Of a stretch of DNA of 11,944 bases, positions 1 to 7,256 are shown piece after piece; positions within the stretch are counted from its first letter, which is position 1; every line of letters begins with the position of its first letter. A program made the position numbers and the translations under genes. Under the pieces are notes generated by a model that worked only from the letters and a program-made list of their open reading frames with translations, was not told where the DNA came from and searched no databases. This DNA is from Akkermansiaceae bacterium. GTDB taxonomy: Bacteria; Verrucomicrobiota; Verrucomicrobiia; Verrucomicrobiales; Akkermansiaceae. The stretch spans positions 1 to 11,944 of the forward strand of contig JALZWJ010000142.1 in the NCBI GenBank assembly GCA_023300065.1, read 5' to 3'.

Positions 1-14
1 CATGAACTCAAATC

Positions 15-1064
15 TTAGGAACCCTTACTCCCAAACCGCGCCTTAGAAATCTCAATCGCCGCTTGGAGCTTCTGTTGCAGTAGTTCGCGCGATGGGAGGG
101 CGGTCAGATATTCGGCAACGTGGATGCCGCTCTGGTCGAGTTCAAGAAGTTCGATTTGCTCGGCTTTTTTCCCAGCACAAAGGATGATCCCCAGAGGTGA
201 ATCCTCGCCGGGCTGTTGCTCATGCTTCGCCAACCAGCGGAGATAGAGTTCCATCTGGCCTTTGTGTTCCGCTTTGAAGTCACCAAGCTTGAGGTCGATA
301 GCGATGAGACGTTTCAGTCCGCGATGGTAAAAGAGGAGATCGAGGTAGAAGTCATCGGAGTCGATCTGAATGCGGAATTGGCGGGCTTGGAAAGTGAAAC
401 CCTGACCGAGCTCGAGGAGGAAGGTTTCGAGTTCGCGCAGGATGGCGTCTTCGAGATCCTTTTCGAGGTAACGGTCCTTGAGGCCGAGAAAGTCGAGGAA
501 ATAGGGATCACGGAAGACGAGATCGGGCGTGAGCTGGTCTTCGCTGCGGAGGGCCGCAAGTTCGGCCTTCGCGACTTCTTCCGGTTTCTTCGAGATCGCA
601 GTGCGCTCGAAGAGCATGGAATCCAGCTTCTTCCGCAAAGCGCGAACGCTCCAGCGCTCGACACGGCACATCTCGGCGTAGAAATCGCGTTGGAGATCGT
701 CTTTGAGCGGAAGAAGCTCTTTAAAATGCGACCAACTCAATTGTTGCGACAGTGTAGCAACAATTACAGATTCAGAAAATTGCTCCGCAAAGTTCACCAT
801 TCGCGTAAGTGCGGTGTAACTAAAACCCCTCCCAAAATCTTCCGTCAATTGTGCGCTCAGTGATCGCACAATCTCTTTTCCATATTCAGCGCGTTCATTT
901 CCAAGCACTTCTGTCTGGATGCGTTTTCCAATGCGCCAGTAAAGCAAGGTCATGCCTTGGTTCACAACCTGAGCAACACCCTCGCGGGTTTGCGAGATCA
1001 TGGCGCGGACGTCAGCAGTCAGTCCGTCTTCGCTCTCAATGATCTGAAGGTCGTCGTTGCTCAT
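15..1064 (-). CDS. DUF1016/YhcG-family PDDEXK nuclease domain protein
   Basis: About 349 residues. An alpha-helical DUF1016 N-terminal domain (about residues 15-165; YWRIGKRI and the GRGFS..L region are typical) is followed by a C-terminal PD-(D/E)XK nuclease domain (about 180-345). The nuclease core shows LDLLFYHRGLKRLIAIDLK, with probable catalytic D242, D257 and K259, then GQM near 270. The third acidic position is Asp (IDLK) rather than the commoner Glu; I believe both forms occur in this family. The family is predicted to cleave DNA; physiological roles are largely unknown, and members are often found near restriction-modification or other defence genes. I chose the ATG at 1064; a TTG two codons upstream is in frame. 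No methyltransferase or restriction partner is visible. The length fits a complete protein. Family assignment is firm; a defence role is inference. Confidence 0.9.
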   Translation of the reverse strand: MSNDDLQIIESEDGLTADVRAMISQTREGVAQVVNQGMTLLYWRIGKRIQTEVLGNERAEYGKEIVRSLSAQLTEDFGRGFSYTALTRMVNFAEQFSESVIVATLSQQLSWSHFKELLPLKDDLQRDFYAEMCRVERWSVRALRKKLDSMLFERTAISKKPEEVAKAELAALRSEDQLTPDLVFRDPYFLDFLGLKDRYLEKDLEDAILRELETFLLELGQGFTFQARQFRIQIDSDDFYLDLLFYHRGLKRLIAIDLKLGDFKAEHKGQMELYLRWLAKHEQQPGEDSPLGIILCAGKKAEQIELLELDQSGIHVAEYLTALPSRELLQQKLQAAIEISKARFGSKGS

Positions 1065-1070
1065 ACTCAA

Positions 1071-1384
1071 AGTTGTTTTTAGATCTACCGTATATCCCTT
1101 TCGATCCTCGTTCTAATTCATATCAGGTGGTTTGACCTGACTGAAGAACCAATCTCAACGTCATCCAGTAAGAAAAATAACACCCGCCAGATTCGGGCCC
1201 TTGGAAATCCGCGTGACAATTCCCCGCTTGAAAAACGGCCTCACCCCATAAGCGCTAAGAGTGACCACAGAAAAAGCAGAAGGGAACTGAAGCTTGCGCT
1301 ATGAAGGCTGGATGAGATGCACCTTGGGCACCTGATTCATTGCAGATTTGATCTTTTACCCCTTCTCCAGTAAGGTCCTCACAA
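1071..1384. other. Intergenic stretch without a convincing gene
   Basis: No reading frame here has convincing protein character on either strand. The only structure I see is a short inverted repeat, TCAGGT (1123-1128) and ACCTGA (1135-1140), with a 6-base loop. No T-run follows it, so it does not look like an intrinsic terminator. The promoter of the minus-strand nuclease gene should lie in the left part, but I could not assign clear -10 and -35 boxes. Confidence 0.4.
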
Positions 1385-1571
1385 ATGGCAAAGATCATCA
1401 TCGAGGGACCCGAGTTCTTTCTCCAGCGTCGCAAGGAGAAAAAAGCCGCGCGTGCCTCCGACCAAGCACGACTCGATACTGGTGAAGATCCAACGGGAGA
1501 ACTCCATCGTTTCTCCCGAATTTTTCAAAGGAGCTAAGATCAAAAACTTGGCTGAAACCGTCGGACAATGA
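1385..1571 (+). pseudogene. Small gene with an apparent frame disruption
   Basis: An ATG at 1385 follows an SD-like TAAGG (1371-1375) at suitable distance and opens a 50-codon frame (begins MAKIIIEGPEFFLQRRKEKK) ending at TAA 1535-1537. The +1-shifted frame reads well through the second half (about 1452-1571: VKIQREN, then SPEFFKGAKIKNLAETVG) and ends at TGA 1569-1571. The simplest reading is one protein of about 60 residues broken by a single-base frameshift around 1490-1520. Alternatives are a sequencing error, two unrelated short frames, or a recoded gene. I do not recognise the family; the sequence is charged and has no membrane segment. The TGA overlaps the ATG of the next small frame, as in coupled gene pairs. 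Confidence 0.35.
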
Positions 1572-1720
1572 GCCTTAAAAAAGTCGGGCCCGAGGCTTTC
1601 TACCCTGTCCTAAAAGACCTCCAACAGCAGGAGATCTCGCTCAAAGACCTGATCCCCATTGATCGTCTGACTTCAGAGATTCACCCAAGCTTGCAGCGAT
1701 TTCTTAACTCGCTCACATAG
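1568..1720 (+). CDS. Small hypothetical protein (50 aa)
   Basis: ATG at 1568 overlaps the TGA of the preceding small frame (ATGA), and the frame runs 50 codons to TAG at 1718-1720. The product begins MSLKKVGPEAFYPVLKDL and ends SLQRFLNSLT. It is amphipathic and probably helical, with no signal peptide or cysteines. The overlap suggests translational coupling with the upstream frame, as in small two-gene units such as toxin-antitoxin pairs, but I recognise no such family. It is also in the same frame as the first half of the preceding feature, so both could be fragments of one larger decayed gene. Coding status is uncertain. Confidence 0.35.
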   Translation: MSLKKVGPEAFYPVLKDLQQQEISLKDLIPIDRLTSEIHPSLQRFLNSLT

Positions 1721-1787
1721 CCAGCGCCCAGCTCACGGCGTAGGATTCGCTTGCAGCTCCGGAAATCAAGATTACGCACAAGCATCG

Positions 1788-2204
1788 ATGTTCGAAATAC
1801 TCCTCACCATCCAGCTCATCGCCTGCGCCGCCATGACCGGAATCATCTGGATGGTCCAAGTCGCCATCTACCCCCTCTTCGCCACCCTAAAAGGAGAAGC
1901 CTTCGACGACTACCACACCCGCTACATGAGCCAAGTGACCTACGTCATCGCCCCCTTCATGTTTCTAGAAGCCACCACCTGCGCCGCCTGCCTCTTCCTT
2001 GGCGACTGGCAAACTCAGATTATCCCCACCCTTCTCCTCGCCATCATCTGGGCCTCCACCGCCTTCATCCAAGTCCCCCAACACGCCAAACTCACCCCAG
2101 AAAACGCCCCCGCCCTCGCCCGCACAAACTGGATCCGCTCCCTCGCCTGGACCGCAAGGCTCACGCTCCTCGCCTCACTCATGACCTGTTTTCATGAAAG
2201 CTAG
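1788..2204 (+). CDS. Small four-helix integral membrane protein, function unknown
   Basis: 138 residues with about four hydrophobic segments: residues 3-30, 47-72, 75-94 and 115-133. It starts at ATG 1788; no strong SD is seen. Features typical of a widespread uncharacterised inner-membrane family are a Q-V-x-x-YPLF motif at the end of helix 1 (WMVQVAIYPLF), an F-x-x-YH segment after it, a VPQHAKL motif after helix 3, and a TNWIRSLAWTAR segment at the start of helix 4. The coding strand is very C-rich at third positions. It lies 85 bases upstream of nadB on the same strand, so co-transcription is possible, but no functional link is evident. No catalytic residues can be assigned. Confidence 0.8.
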   Translation: MFEILLTIQLIACAAMTGIIWMVQVAIYPLFATLKGEAFDDYHTRYMSQVTYVIAPFMFLEATTCAACLFLGDWQTQIIPTLLLAIIWASTAFIQVPQHAKLTPENAPALARTNWIRSLAWTARLTLLASLMTCFHES

Positions 2205-2251
2205 AGATGAGCGCGGGAGCTAGACGAACCCCTCTGAAAAAGAAAACCCAT

Positions 2252-2271
2252 TGCCAAGTGGGCCTTTGGCA
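2252..2271 (+). repeat. Short inverted repeat in the nadB leader
   Basis: TGCCAA (2252-2257) and TTGGCA (2266-2271) form a perfect 6-bp inverted repeat around an 8-base GC-rich loop, ending 18 bases before the nadB start codon. It could be a repressor half-site pair or a small leader hairpin. It is not followed by a T-run, so it is not a convincing terminator. A chance origin is possible. Confidence 0.3.
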
Positions 2272-2289
2272 TTGAAGGTCCTTTTGTAA

Positions 2290-3906
2290 ATGTCTGACTT
2301 TCTCGTGATCGGCTCTGGTGTGGCCGGACTTTCTTTTGCAATCAAGGCCGCTGAGTTCGGCAAGGTTACTGTCATCACCAAGGGGAAACTTCTGGAGTCG
2401 AATACGGCTTGGGCCCAGGGGGGGATCTCTGCGGTGCTGCCGGAGGGGCTGCGTGATGAGGGGGACACCTGTGAGAAGCATGTCGCCGATACTCTCGATG
2501 CCGGGGCGGGACTCTGTAATGAGGAAGCGGTGCGCGTGATCATTGATGAAGGCGCGGAGACGATCGATGAACTCGTGGCCTGGGGGACGAGCTTTGATAA
2601 AGATCATGATGAACCGGAGCGCTACTCGCTCGGAAAAGAAGGCGGCCACTCGGAGCGCCGCATCCTCCACGCGAAGGATACCACGGGGCGCGAGATCGCG
2701 ACCTCGCTCGTGGAGACCGCGAAGGCGAACAAGAACATCACGCTTCTCGAAGATCACTACGCCATCGATCTCATCACCACCGGCAAGCTCGGCGCAGTGA
2801 CTGATGACCGCATCCTCGGCGCTTATGTTTTGGACTCGAAGTCTGGCGAAGTGAAGGTCATGGAATCGCCCCGCGTCATTCTTGCTACCGGCGGTTGCGG
2901 AAAGACCTACCTCTACACCACCAACCCAGACTCCGCGACGGGCGATGGCCTAGCGATGTCATGGCGCGCGGGAGCCTCCATCGCCAATATGGAGTTCGTG
3001 CAATTCCACCCCACCTGTTTCTACAACCCCGCTGCCACTGGCCCGGAAGCTCGCTCCTTCCTCGTCTCCGAGGCGGTCCGTGGCGAAGGTGCCGTTTTGG
3101 TGAATGGCGAGGGCCATGAATTTGTGAATGATCACGATCCCCGTGGCTCGCTCGCCCCTCGTGACATCGTCGCCCGGGCCATCGATACCGAGATCAAACG
3201 CACCGGCGCGGCCTGCGTCTATCTCGATGTCTCCCCTCTCGGCGACACTTTCACCGAACGCTTCCCCTTCATTCACAAGACCCTCCTCGAATTCGGCCAC
3301 GATGCCTTAAAGAACCCCATCCCAGTCGTCCCCGCCGCTCACTACCAATGCGGTGGCGTGGTCACCGACTTACAGGGAAAAACCTCGATCCGCGGCCTCC
3401 ATGCCGTAGGTGAAGTCGCCTGCACGGGTCTACACGGCGCAAACCGCCTCGCCTCGAACAGCCTATTAGAAGGCAATGTCATGGCGCGCCGTGCGCTTGA
3501 CGAAATCATGCGACTCTACCCTCCAGGCAAGGAGGTCCCATCGCCCCCCACCATCCCAAAATGGGAGACCGGGAATGCCGCGCCGCCCGAAGAACTCGTC
3601 AACATCTACCACGCTTGGGATGAACTCCGCCGCACCATGCAGGACTATGTCTCCATCGTCCGCACCGATACACGACTCCGCCGCGCGGGGTATCGTTTGA
3701 AAAACCTCCGCCGTGAGGTGAAGGAATTCTATTGGGGCTACACCCTCACTCCAGATATTTTGGAGCTCCGCAATCTCGTGGCGACCGCCTCCATCATCGT
3801 AGACTCCGCCCTCCTGCGGAAGGAGTCGCGCGGATCACACCACACGCTCGACTATCCGAACCGTGAGGAGCGCTTTGATCAAGACACCGTCTTACGGCGG
3901 TTCTAG
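2290..3906 (+). CDS. nadB: L-aspartate oxidase (quinolinate/NAD biosynthesis)
   Basis: Flavoenzyme that oxidises L-aspartate to iminoaspartate, the first step of de novo NAD synthesis; quinolinate synthase (NadA) would use the product. The protein is 538 residues, full length for the family. The N-terminal FAD dinucleotide motif is GSGVAG (residues 8-13), followed by NTAWAQGGI (38-46). Active-site residues expected from E. coli NadB are present: E122 (GGHSERR), H240 (FVQFHPT), R291 (APRDIVARA), H351 (PAAHYQCGG) and R386 (LHGANRLASNS). The segment GLHAVGEVACTGLHGANRLA is diagnostic of the NadB/SdhA/FrdA superfamily. The helical C-terminal domain spans about 430-538. NadB rather than SdhA is supported by the short length and the SNTAWAQGGI and HYxCGG context. 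ATG 2290 has a weak upstream AAGG. nadA and nadC are not adjacent. The stop codon overlaps the convergent gene by 4 bases. Confidence 0.97.
   Translation: MSDFLVIGSGVAGLSFAIKAAEFGKVTVITKGKLLESNTAWAQGGISAVLPEGLRDEGDTCEKHVADTLDAGAGLCNEEAVRVIIDEGAETIDELVAWGTSFDKDHDEPERYSLGKEGGHSERRILHAKDTTGREIATSLVETAKANKNITLLEDHYAIDLITTGKLGAVTDDRILGAYVLDSKSGEVKVMESPRVILATGGCGKTYLYTTNPDSATGDGLAMSWRAGASIANMEFVQFHPTCFYNPAATGPEARSFLVSEAVRGEGAVLVNGEGHEFVNDHDPRGSLAPRDIVARAIDTEIKRTGAACVYLDVSPLGDTFTERFPFIHKTLLEFGHDALKNPIPVVPAAHYQCGGVVTDLQGKTSIRGLHAVGEVACTGLHGANRLASNSLLEGNVMARRALDEIMRLYPPGKEVPSPPTIPKWETGNAAPPEELVNIYHAWDELRRTMQDYVSIVRTDTRLRRAGYRLKNLRREVKEFYWGYTLTPDILELRNLVATASIIVDSALLRKESRGSHHTLDYPNREERFDQDTVLRRF
3903..3906. 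other. Shared CTAG where two convergent genes stop
   Basis: The plus-strand nadB stop is TAG at 3904-3906 and the minus-strand gene stops with TAG read from 3905 to 3903. The genes overlap by four bases on the palindrome CTAG. There is no room for a conventional terminator between them. Confidence 0.9.
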
Positions 3907-4199
3907 AGCTGATACTCACCATCCTCATCAGTGCCATACCATCCGAGTTCACGGAAGGCGGTGATGATGGGGATTTCAAGGTGGTCGTCTTCGCCCTCGC
4001 TAAACTCAACAGTCGCTGAACGGGTCATGCCACGCTCAGAGGCGATGCTGATGACGGTCTTATTCGGCGGGAGGTTAATCCAGTCGCCCCAGTCTTTCTT
4101 ATCATGCACTGGCTCTAACCCTGCAGATTGCAGAGCAGAGACAACTTGTTTGATCGAAGAGGCTTTGTCAGTTTCGGGAAGATGAAGAACGGTTTCCAT
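3903..4199 (-). CDS. Small acidic hypothetical protein (98 aa)
   Basis: I do not recognise the family. From ATG 4199 the product is 98 residues, soluble, with no signal peptide. An N-terminal helix (about residues 10-28, ending SALQSAGLEP) is followed by a KKDWGDWINLPPN segment, a probable beta strand (KTVISIASER), a very acidic stretch (EFSEGEDDHLEI) and an acidic C-terminus (WYGTDEDGEYQL). Longer starts exist in frame (ATG 4226, GTG 4247), but the added residues look like leader sequence rather than a folded segment. It lies 70 bases downstream of the oxidoreductase gene on the same strand, so it may be the last gene of that operon. Its stop codon shares CTAG with the nadB stop. Confidence 0.65.
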   Translation of the reverse strand: METVLHLPETDKASSIKQVVSALQSAGLEPVHDKKDWGDWINLPPNKTVISIASERGMTRSATVEFSEGEDDHLEIPIITAFRELGWYGTDEDGEYQL

Positions 4200-4269
4200 G
4201 GGCAGGTGTGTGCTAAGAAGGAGCATCAGCGATGGATGGGGCACCACGCAAGGGTGAAAGAGAAACTTT

Positions 4270-5418
4270 CTAAACTTTTATCCAAGAACCCGCTTCGTGA
4301 CTCTCCAAAGATTTGGCAGCGAGAGCCACGCCTTTTGCTCCTTCACGCAGAGACCAAGGGAATGCCTCGTCGTTGACGACGTGCTTTAGGAAAAGTTCCC
4401 ACTGAATTTTGAAGGCATTATCGCAGGCGCCTGGATCGACCTCTTCCCAACCTGCATAGAAGTCAATGGGGCTATCGATATCCGGATTCCAGACCGGACG
4501 TGGCGTATTAGCCGCGCTTTGAGCCCAACATTTACGGAGCCCCACGATTGCGCTGCCTTTCGTGCCATCGACCTGCATTGTTAAGAGGTCATCACGGCGG
4601 ACTCGGACATCCCATGAGGAGTTAAATTGGCAAATGACACCGGTGTCGGTTTTGAAAAGAGCATAAGCGGAATCATCTGCGGTGCAGACATAGGGCTTGC
4701 CATCTTCGTCGATCCGCTCGGGCAGGTGAGTCGCGGCATGGGTGAAGACTTCCGTAATTTCACCGAAGAGATTGTCGATCACGTATCGCCAGTGGCAGTG
4801 CATATCGATGATCATTCCGCCGCCGTCTTCCTTACGGTAATTCCAGCTGGGACGCTGGGCAGGCTGAGCCTCATCATGGCCCGGGAAAACCCAGTAACCG
4901 AACTCACCACGCACCGAGAGAATCTCACCAAAGAATCCTTCTTCTTTCAGCTTACGGAAGGCCTGAATCCCAGGGAGCCAAAGCTTATCCTGAACCGTTC
5001 CATTTTTCACTCCCGCAACCTCCGCGACATCAGCAATGCGGAAGGCCTCCGCCGGATCAACCGCCGTAGGCTTCTCACAATAAATGTGCTTTCCTGCTGC
5101 GATCGCACGCTCCAAAAAATCAACCCGGTAAGGAGTGCCTGAGGCATCAAAGAAAACCGAATACGAATCATCCGCCAAAACAGCATCCAAATCGGTGGAG
5201 TATTTTTCCACTCCATACTTCTCAGCGAGCGCCTTCAACTTCCCCTCATTACGTCCCGTCAAGATCGGGTCAGGCATCAAGCGCCTTCCATCTTCCAGCA
5301 GAACTCCGCCCTGCTCACGGATCGCTAAGATGGACCGGACAAGGTGCTGATTCGTGCCCATGCGTCCCGTGACGCCATTCATGATAATGCCGATTCGCTC
5401 GGTTTTTTCTGTGCTCAT
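4270..5418 (-). CDS. Gfo/Idh/MocA family NAD(P)-dependent oxidoreductase
   Basis: 382 residues, full length. A Rossmann domain (about 8-130) carries the nucleotide-binding motif NGVTGRMG (residues 14-21), and the family signature CEKPTA gives the likely catalytic lysine K116. The C-terminal alpha/beta domain has GGGMIIDMHCH (199-209), matching the family's D-x-x-x-H catalytic pair (D205, H209). The segment after the first helix (about 35-55, REQGGVLLEDGRRLMPDP) is longer than in ordinary Gfo/Idh/MocA enzymes and marks a distinct subfamily. From memory, that subfamily tends to accompany a DHDPS-like and a TIM-barrel partner, as here. No Tat or Sec signal, so cytoplasmic. The likely role is oxidation or reduction of a sugar, cyclitol or keto-sugar; the substrate is unknown. 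Its ATG shares one base with the upstream gene's TAA (TAATG), so translation is probably coupled. Confidence 0.9.
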   Translation of the reverse strand: MSTEKTERIGIIMNGVTGRMGTNQHLVRSILAIREQGGVLLEDGRRLMPDPILTGRNEGKLKALAEKYGVEKYSTDLDAVLADDSYSVFFDASGTPYRVDFLERAIAAGKHIYCEKPTAVDPAEAFRIADVAEVAGVKNGTVQDKLWLPGIQAFRKLKEEGFFGEILSVRGEFGYWVFPGHDEAQPAQRPSWNYRKEDGGGMIIDMHCHWRYVIDNLFGEITEVFTHAATHLPERIDEDGKPYVCTADDSAYALFKTDTGVICQFNSSWDVRVRRDDLLTMQVDGTKGSAIVGLRKCWAQSAANTPRPVWNPDIDSPIDFYAGWEEVDPGACDNAFKIQWELFLKHVVNDEAFPWSLREGAKGVALAAKSLESHEAGSWIKV

Positions 5419-6239
5419 TATTTTCGGTAAATTTTGTCGTAGGCGGTCAGGATCTCGTCGAGGAATTCTCCTTGATCACGCTCCCACCATTTGGATGAAA
5501 AGATCTCCACTTCACGGAGTCCATCAAAACCGGCTCCCGTCATCATCTTATCGATGCCTGCTAAGTCAGCGCAGCCTTCCCCCATGATTCCGCGATCCAG
5601 AAGAAGGTCGCTTTGGTCCGGCTTAAAGTCACAGATGTGGTAAGCGTCCAGCCAGCCAGCAGCTGCGCTTCGTTCGATCTGGTCCGCAAGGTCATGCTCC
5701 CACCAGACGTGGTAGACATCGAGCGCGATTCCCACATTCGCGTGATTCAGCTCCTCACAGAGATCGTTCGCCACTTTGAGCGAAGAAATACCAGAGCGGT
5801 TACCCGCATAAACGGGGTGGAGAGGCTCTACTAAAAGTCGTACCCCGTGGCGGGCGGCCTCATCCGCAAGTTCGCCAATCCCATCGCGGATTTGCTCATA
5901 ATTTTGGCGGGGAGTCTGACCAACCGTCGCCCCACACACTAGGACCAGTGAAGGGAGATCCAGAATCTCGGCTTCCCGAATCGCTTGCCGATTCACCTCT
6001 AGGGCATCGTGCCGCTCTTTCTTCGTGACCCCTGTAAAGAACCCACCTCGCACTAAAGAAACCCCCTTTAGCCCAGCATCTTTCACCTGCTTCGCAACAG
6101 AGCACAAATCCTCCCCTTCCAGCGTCTCTCGCCAAATAGAAATCCCCCCGATTTGGCGACGAGCATATTGCTCGATACACTCGTCAATTGACCACGGCTT
6201 CGTAGTGAACGTATGGACCGCTAATTCTTGGTAACTCAT
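5418..6239 (-). CDS. Sugar phosphate isomerase/epimerase-like TIM-barrel protein
   Basis: 273 residues, a single xylose-isomerase-like TIM barrel (AP endonuclease 2 fold). The metal-binding acidic/His set is visible at barrel strand ends: E138 (LLVEPLHP), D174 (GIALDVYHVWW), H201 (DAYHICDFK) and E245 (REVEIF). N-terminal HTFTTKPWS and the glycine-rich RGGFF (64-68) also fit. Related proteins include IolE, IolI, hydroxypyruvate isomerase and 3-keto-sugar epimerases/lyases; the sequence does not show which reaction is done here. Probably cytoplasmic and dependent on a divalent metal. ATG 6239 lies 5 bases after the LacI stop, and the TAA overlaps the next ATG by one base, so this gene sits inside a tightly coupled operon. 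Confidence 0.88.
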   Translation of the reverse strand: MSYQELAVHTFTTKPWSIDECIEQYARRQIGGISIWRETLEGEDLCSVAKQVKDAGLKGVSLVRGGFFTGVTKKERHDALEVNRQAIREAEILDLPSLVLVCGATVGQTPRQNYEQIRDGIGELADEAARHGVRLLVEPLHPVYAGNRSGISSLKVANDLCEELNHANVGIALDVYHVWWEHDLADQIERSAAAGWLDAYHICDFKPDQSDLLLDRGIMGEGCADLAGIDKMMTGAGFDGLREVEIFSSKWWERDQGEFLDEILTAYDKIYRK

Positions 6240-6244
6240 ATATT

Positions 6245-7249
6245 TTAAGTGGTTCCCCCCACGAGCAGCTCCCCTTTCACCACTAAAACATTCTGCGTCT
6301 TAGTTTTCTCCACGATCTCTTCTTGGAGTGATTTTCCGACCTCTTCCGCCAACTTCTTAACCGGCAACATCACCGAAGTCAGGCGCGGATAAGTGACGCC
6401 ATGAAGAGGCCCACAATCACAGCCCGTAACCCGGACATCATCAGGAATACGGAGGTCTAGGGAGCGGACCTGTTGCATGAGAACTAATCCCACCACATCA
6501 TTCACCCCCACAAAAGTTCGGTAACCTCGATCATACCAAGCCTGCACATCTTCCCGCGTGAAATCATCCGGGCTGGCTGCCGTCCATGAATCAAGAACCG
6601 GATCAAAAGTAATCCCATACGCCTGGCACCCTTCATCAAAACCTTTCAAACGGGTTCGCAAGACATCACCGATTCCCCCATACCCTACGAAACAACACCC
6701 CTCTCTCACCCCCTGATCGGCCAAATGAGCTGCGATTTGTTGGAGAGCGTCACGATGATCACTCACCACTTGCCTCACCCCACGAACAATCCGGTTCATC
6801 ACCACACATGCCGCACCTTGTTCACGGATCTCAGCGAGGACCTCTGTAGATGGACGGTGGAACGCAAAAACAAAGGCATCGATCTCTCCCCCCTTTTTAT
6901 GAGGGAAGGGGCTGTAATTTTGACTATACGTCTCGACAATAATATTTGCGCCAGAAGGCATCAATCCATCACGGAGCCCATCCACCAACTCCATAAAACT
7001 ATAGAAGAGTTGAGTGCTTCGCTGGTGGCCGGAGGGGAGGACTACTTTGATCGTCAGGATAGAGCGCTCCGCGTGCCTCTTCTGAGACTTCTTCACGTAT
7101 CCCAAACCGTTAGCAACATTCTCCACCAACTCTCTCACCTCCTTACCAATCAGAGAAGATCCAGCCAATGAACGAGAGACCGTCGCCTTAGAAACACCGG
7201 TTCGCTCCGCGATCTCAGCCATCGTTACTATTTTAGTCTTTTTGGACAT
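6245..7249 (-). CDS. LacI-family transcriptional regulator
   Basis: 334 residues from ATG 7249; a TTG six codons upstream is in frame but overlaps the preceding gene. The N-terminal helix-turn-helix is clear: TMAEIAERTGVSKATVSRSL (residues 9-28). A hinge region (about 50-62) is followed by a periplasmic-binding-protein-like effector domain (about 64-330) with the usual FVGYGGIGDVLRTRLKGF, FVGVNDVVGLVLMQ and PRLTSVMLP segments. The canonical hinge-helix leucine is not obvious: the linker reads YVKKSQKRHAERS instead of the usual ...AR.L....S pattern and looks about two residues short. The gene is second in the operon, 7 bases after the stop of the DHDPS-like gene, so it probably controls the operon and thereby itself. 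The likely ligand is the pathway sugar or an intermediate. Confidence 0.93.
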   Translation of the reverse strand: MSKKTKIVTMAEIAERTGVSKATVSRSLAGSSLIGKEVRELVENVANGLGYVKKSQKRHAERSILTIKVVLPSGHQRSTQLFYSFMELVDGLRDGLMPSGANIIVETYSQNYSPFPHKKGGEIDAFVFAFHRPSTEVLAEIREQGAACVVMNRIVRGVRQVVSDHRDALQQIAAHLADQGVREGCCFVGYGGIGDVLRTRLKGFDEGCQAYGITFDPVLDSWTAASPDDFTREDVQAWYDRGYRTFVGVNDVVGLVLMQQVRSLDLRIPDDVRVTGCDCGPLHGVTYPRLTSVMLPVKKLAEEVGKSLQEEIVEKTKTQNVLVVKGELLVGGTT

Positions 7250-7256
7250 TCTATTT

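Noticed and set aside
1..3. Minus-strand ATG at the left edge, 12 bases after the nuclease stop
   Set aside because: It could be the start of a following gene, but only the start codon is inside the window, so nothing supports it.
216..863. Long plus-strand reading frame of 215 codons opposite the nuclease gene
   Set aside because: It is antisense to a protein with clear DUF1016 domains, and its translation has no recognisable motif and a skewed composition typical of a shadow frame.
1123..1140. TCAGGT/ACCTGA hairpin as a terminator or operator
   Set aside because: The stem is 6 bp with no T-run and does not flank a confident gene end; chance occurrence is likely.
1751..2197. 148-codon frame overlapping the membrane protein
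   Set aside because: Its translation is almost only Arg, His, Pro and Leu, the result of reading C-rich codons out of frame; the 1788-2204 frame has real membrane-family motifs.
2179..2757. 192-codon minus-strand frame over the start of nadB
   Set aside because: It is antisense to the highly conserved FAD-binding region of nadB and has no domain pattern of its own.
4255..4275. Possible terminator after the oxidoreductase gene (AGAAACTTTCT)
   Set aside because: The arms are only 5 bp and AT-rich, with a one-base centre that cannot form a hairpin loop.
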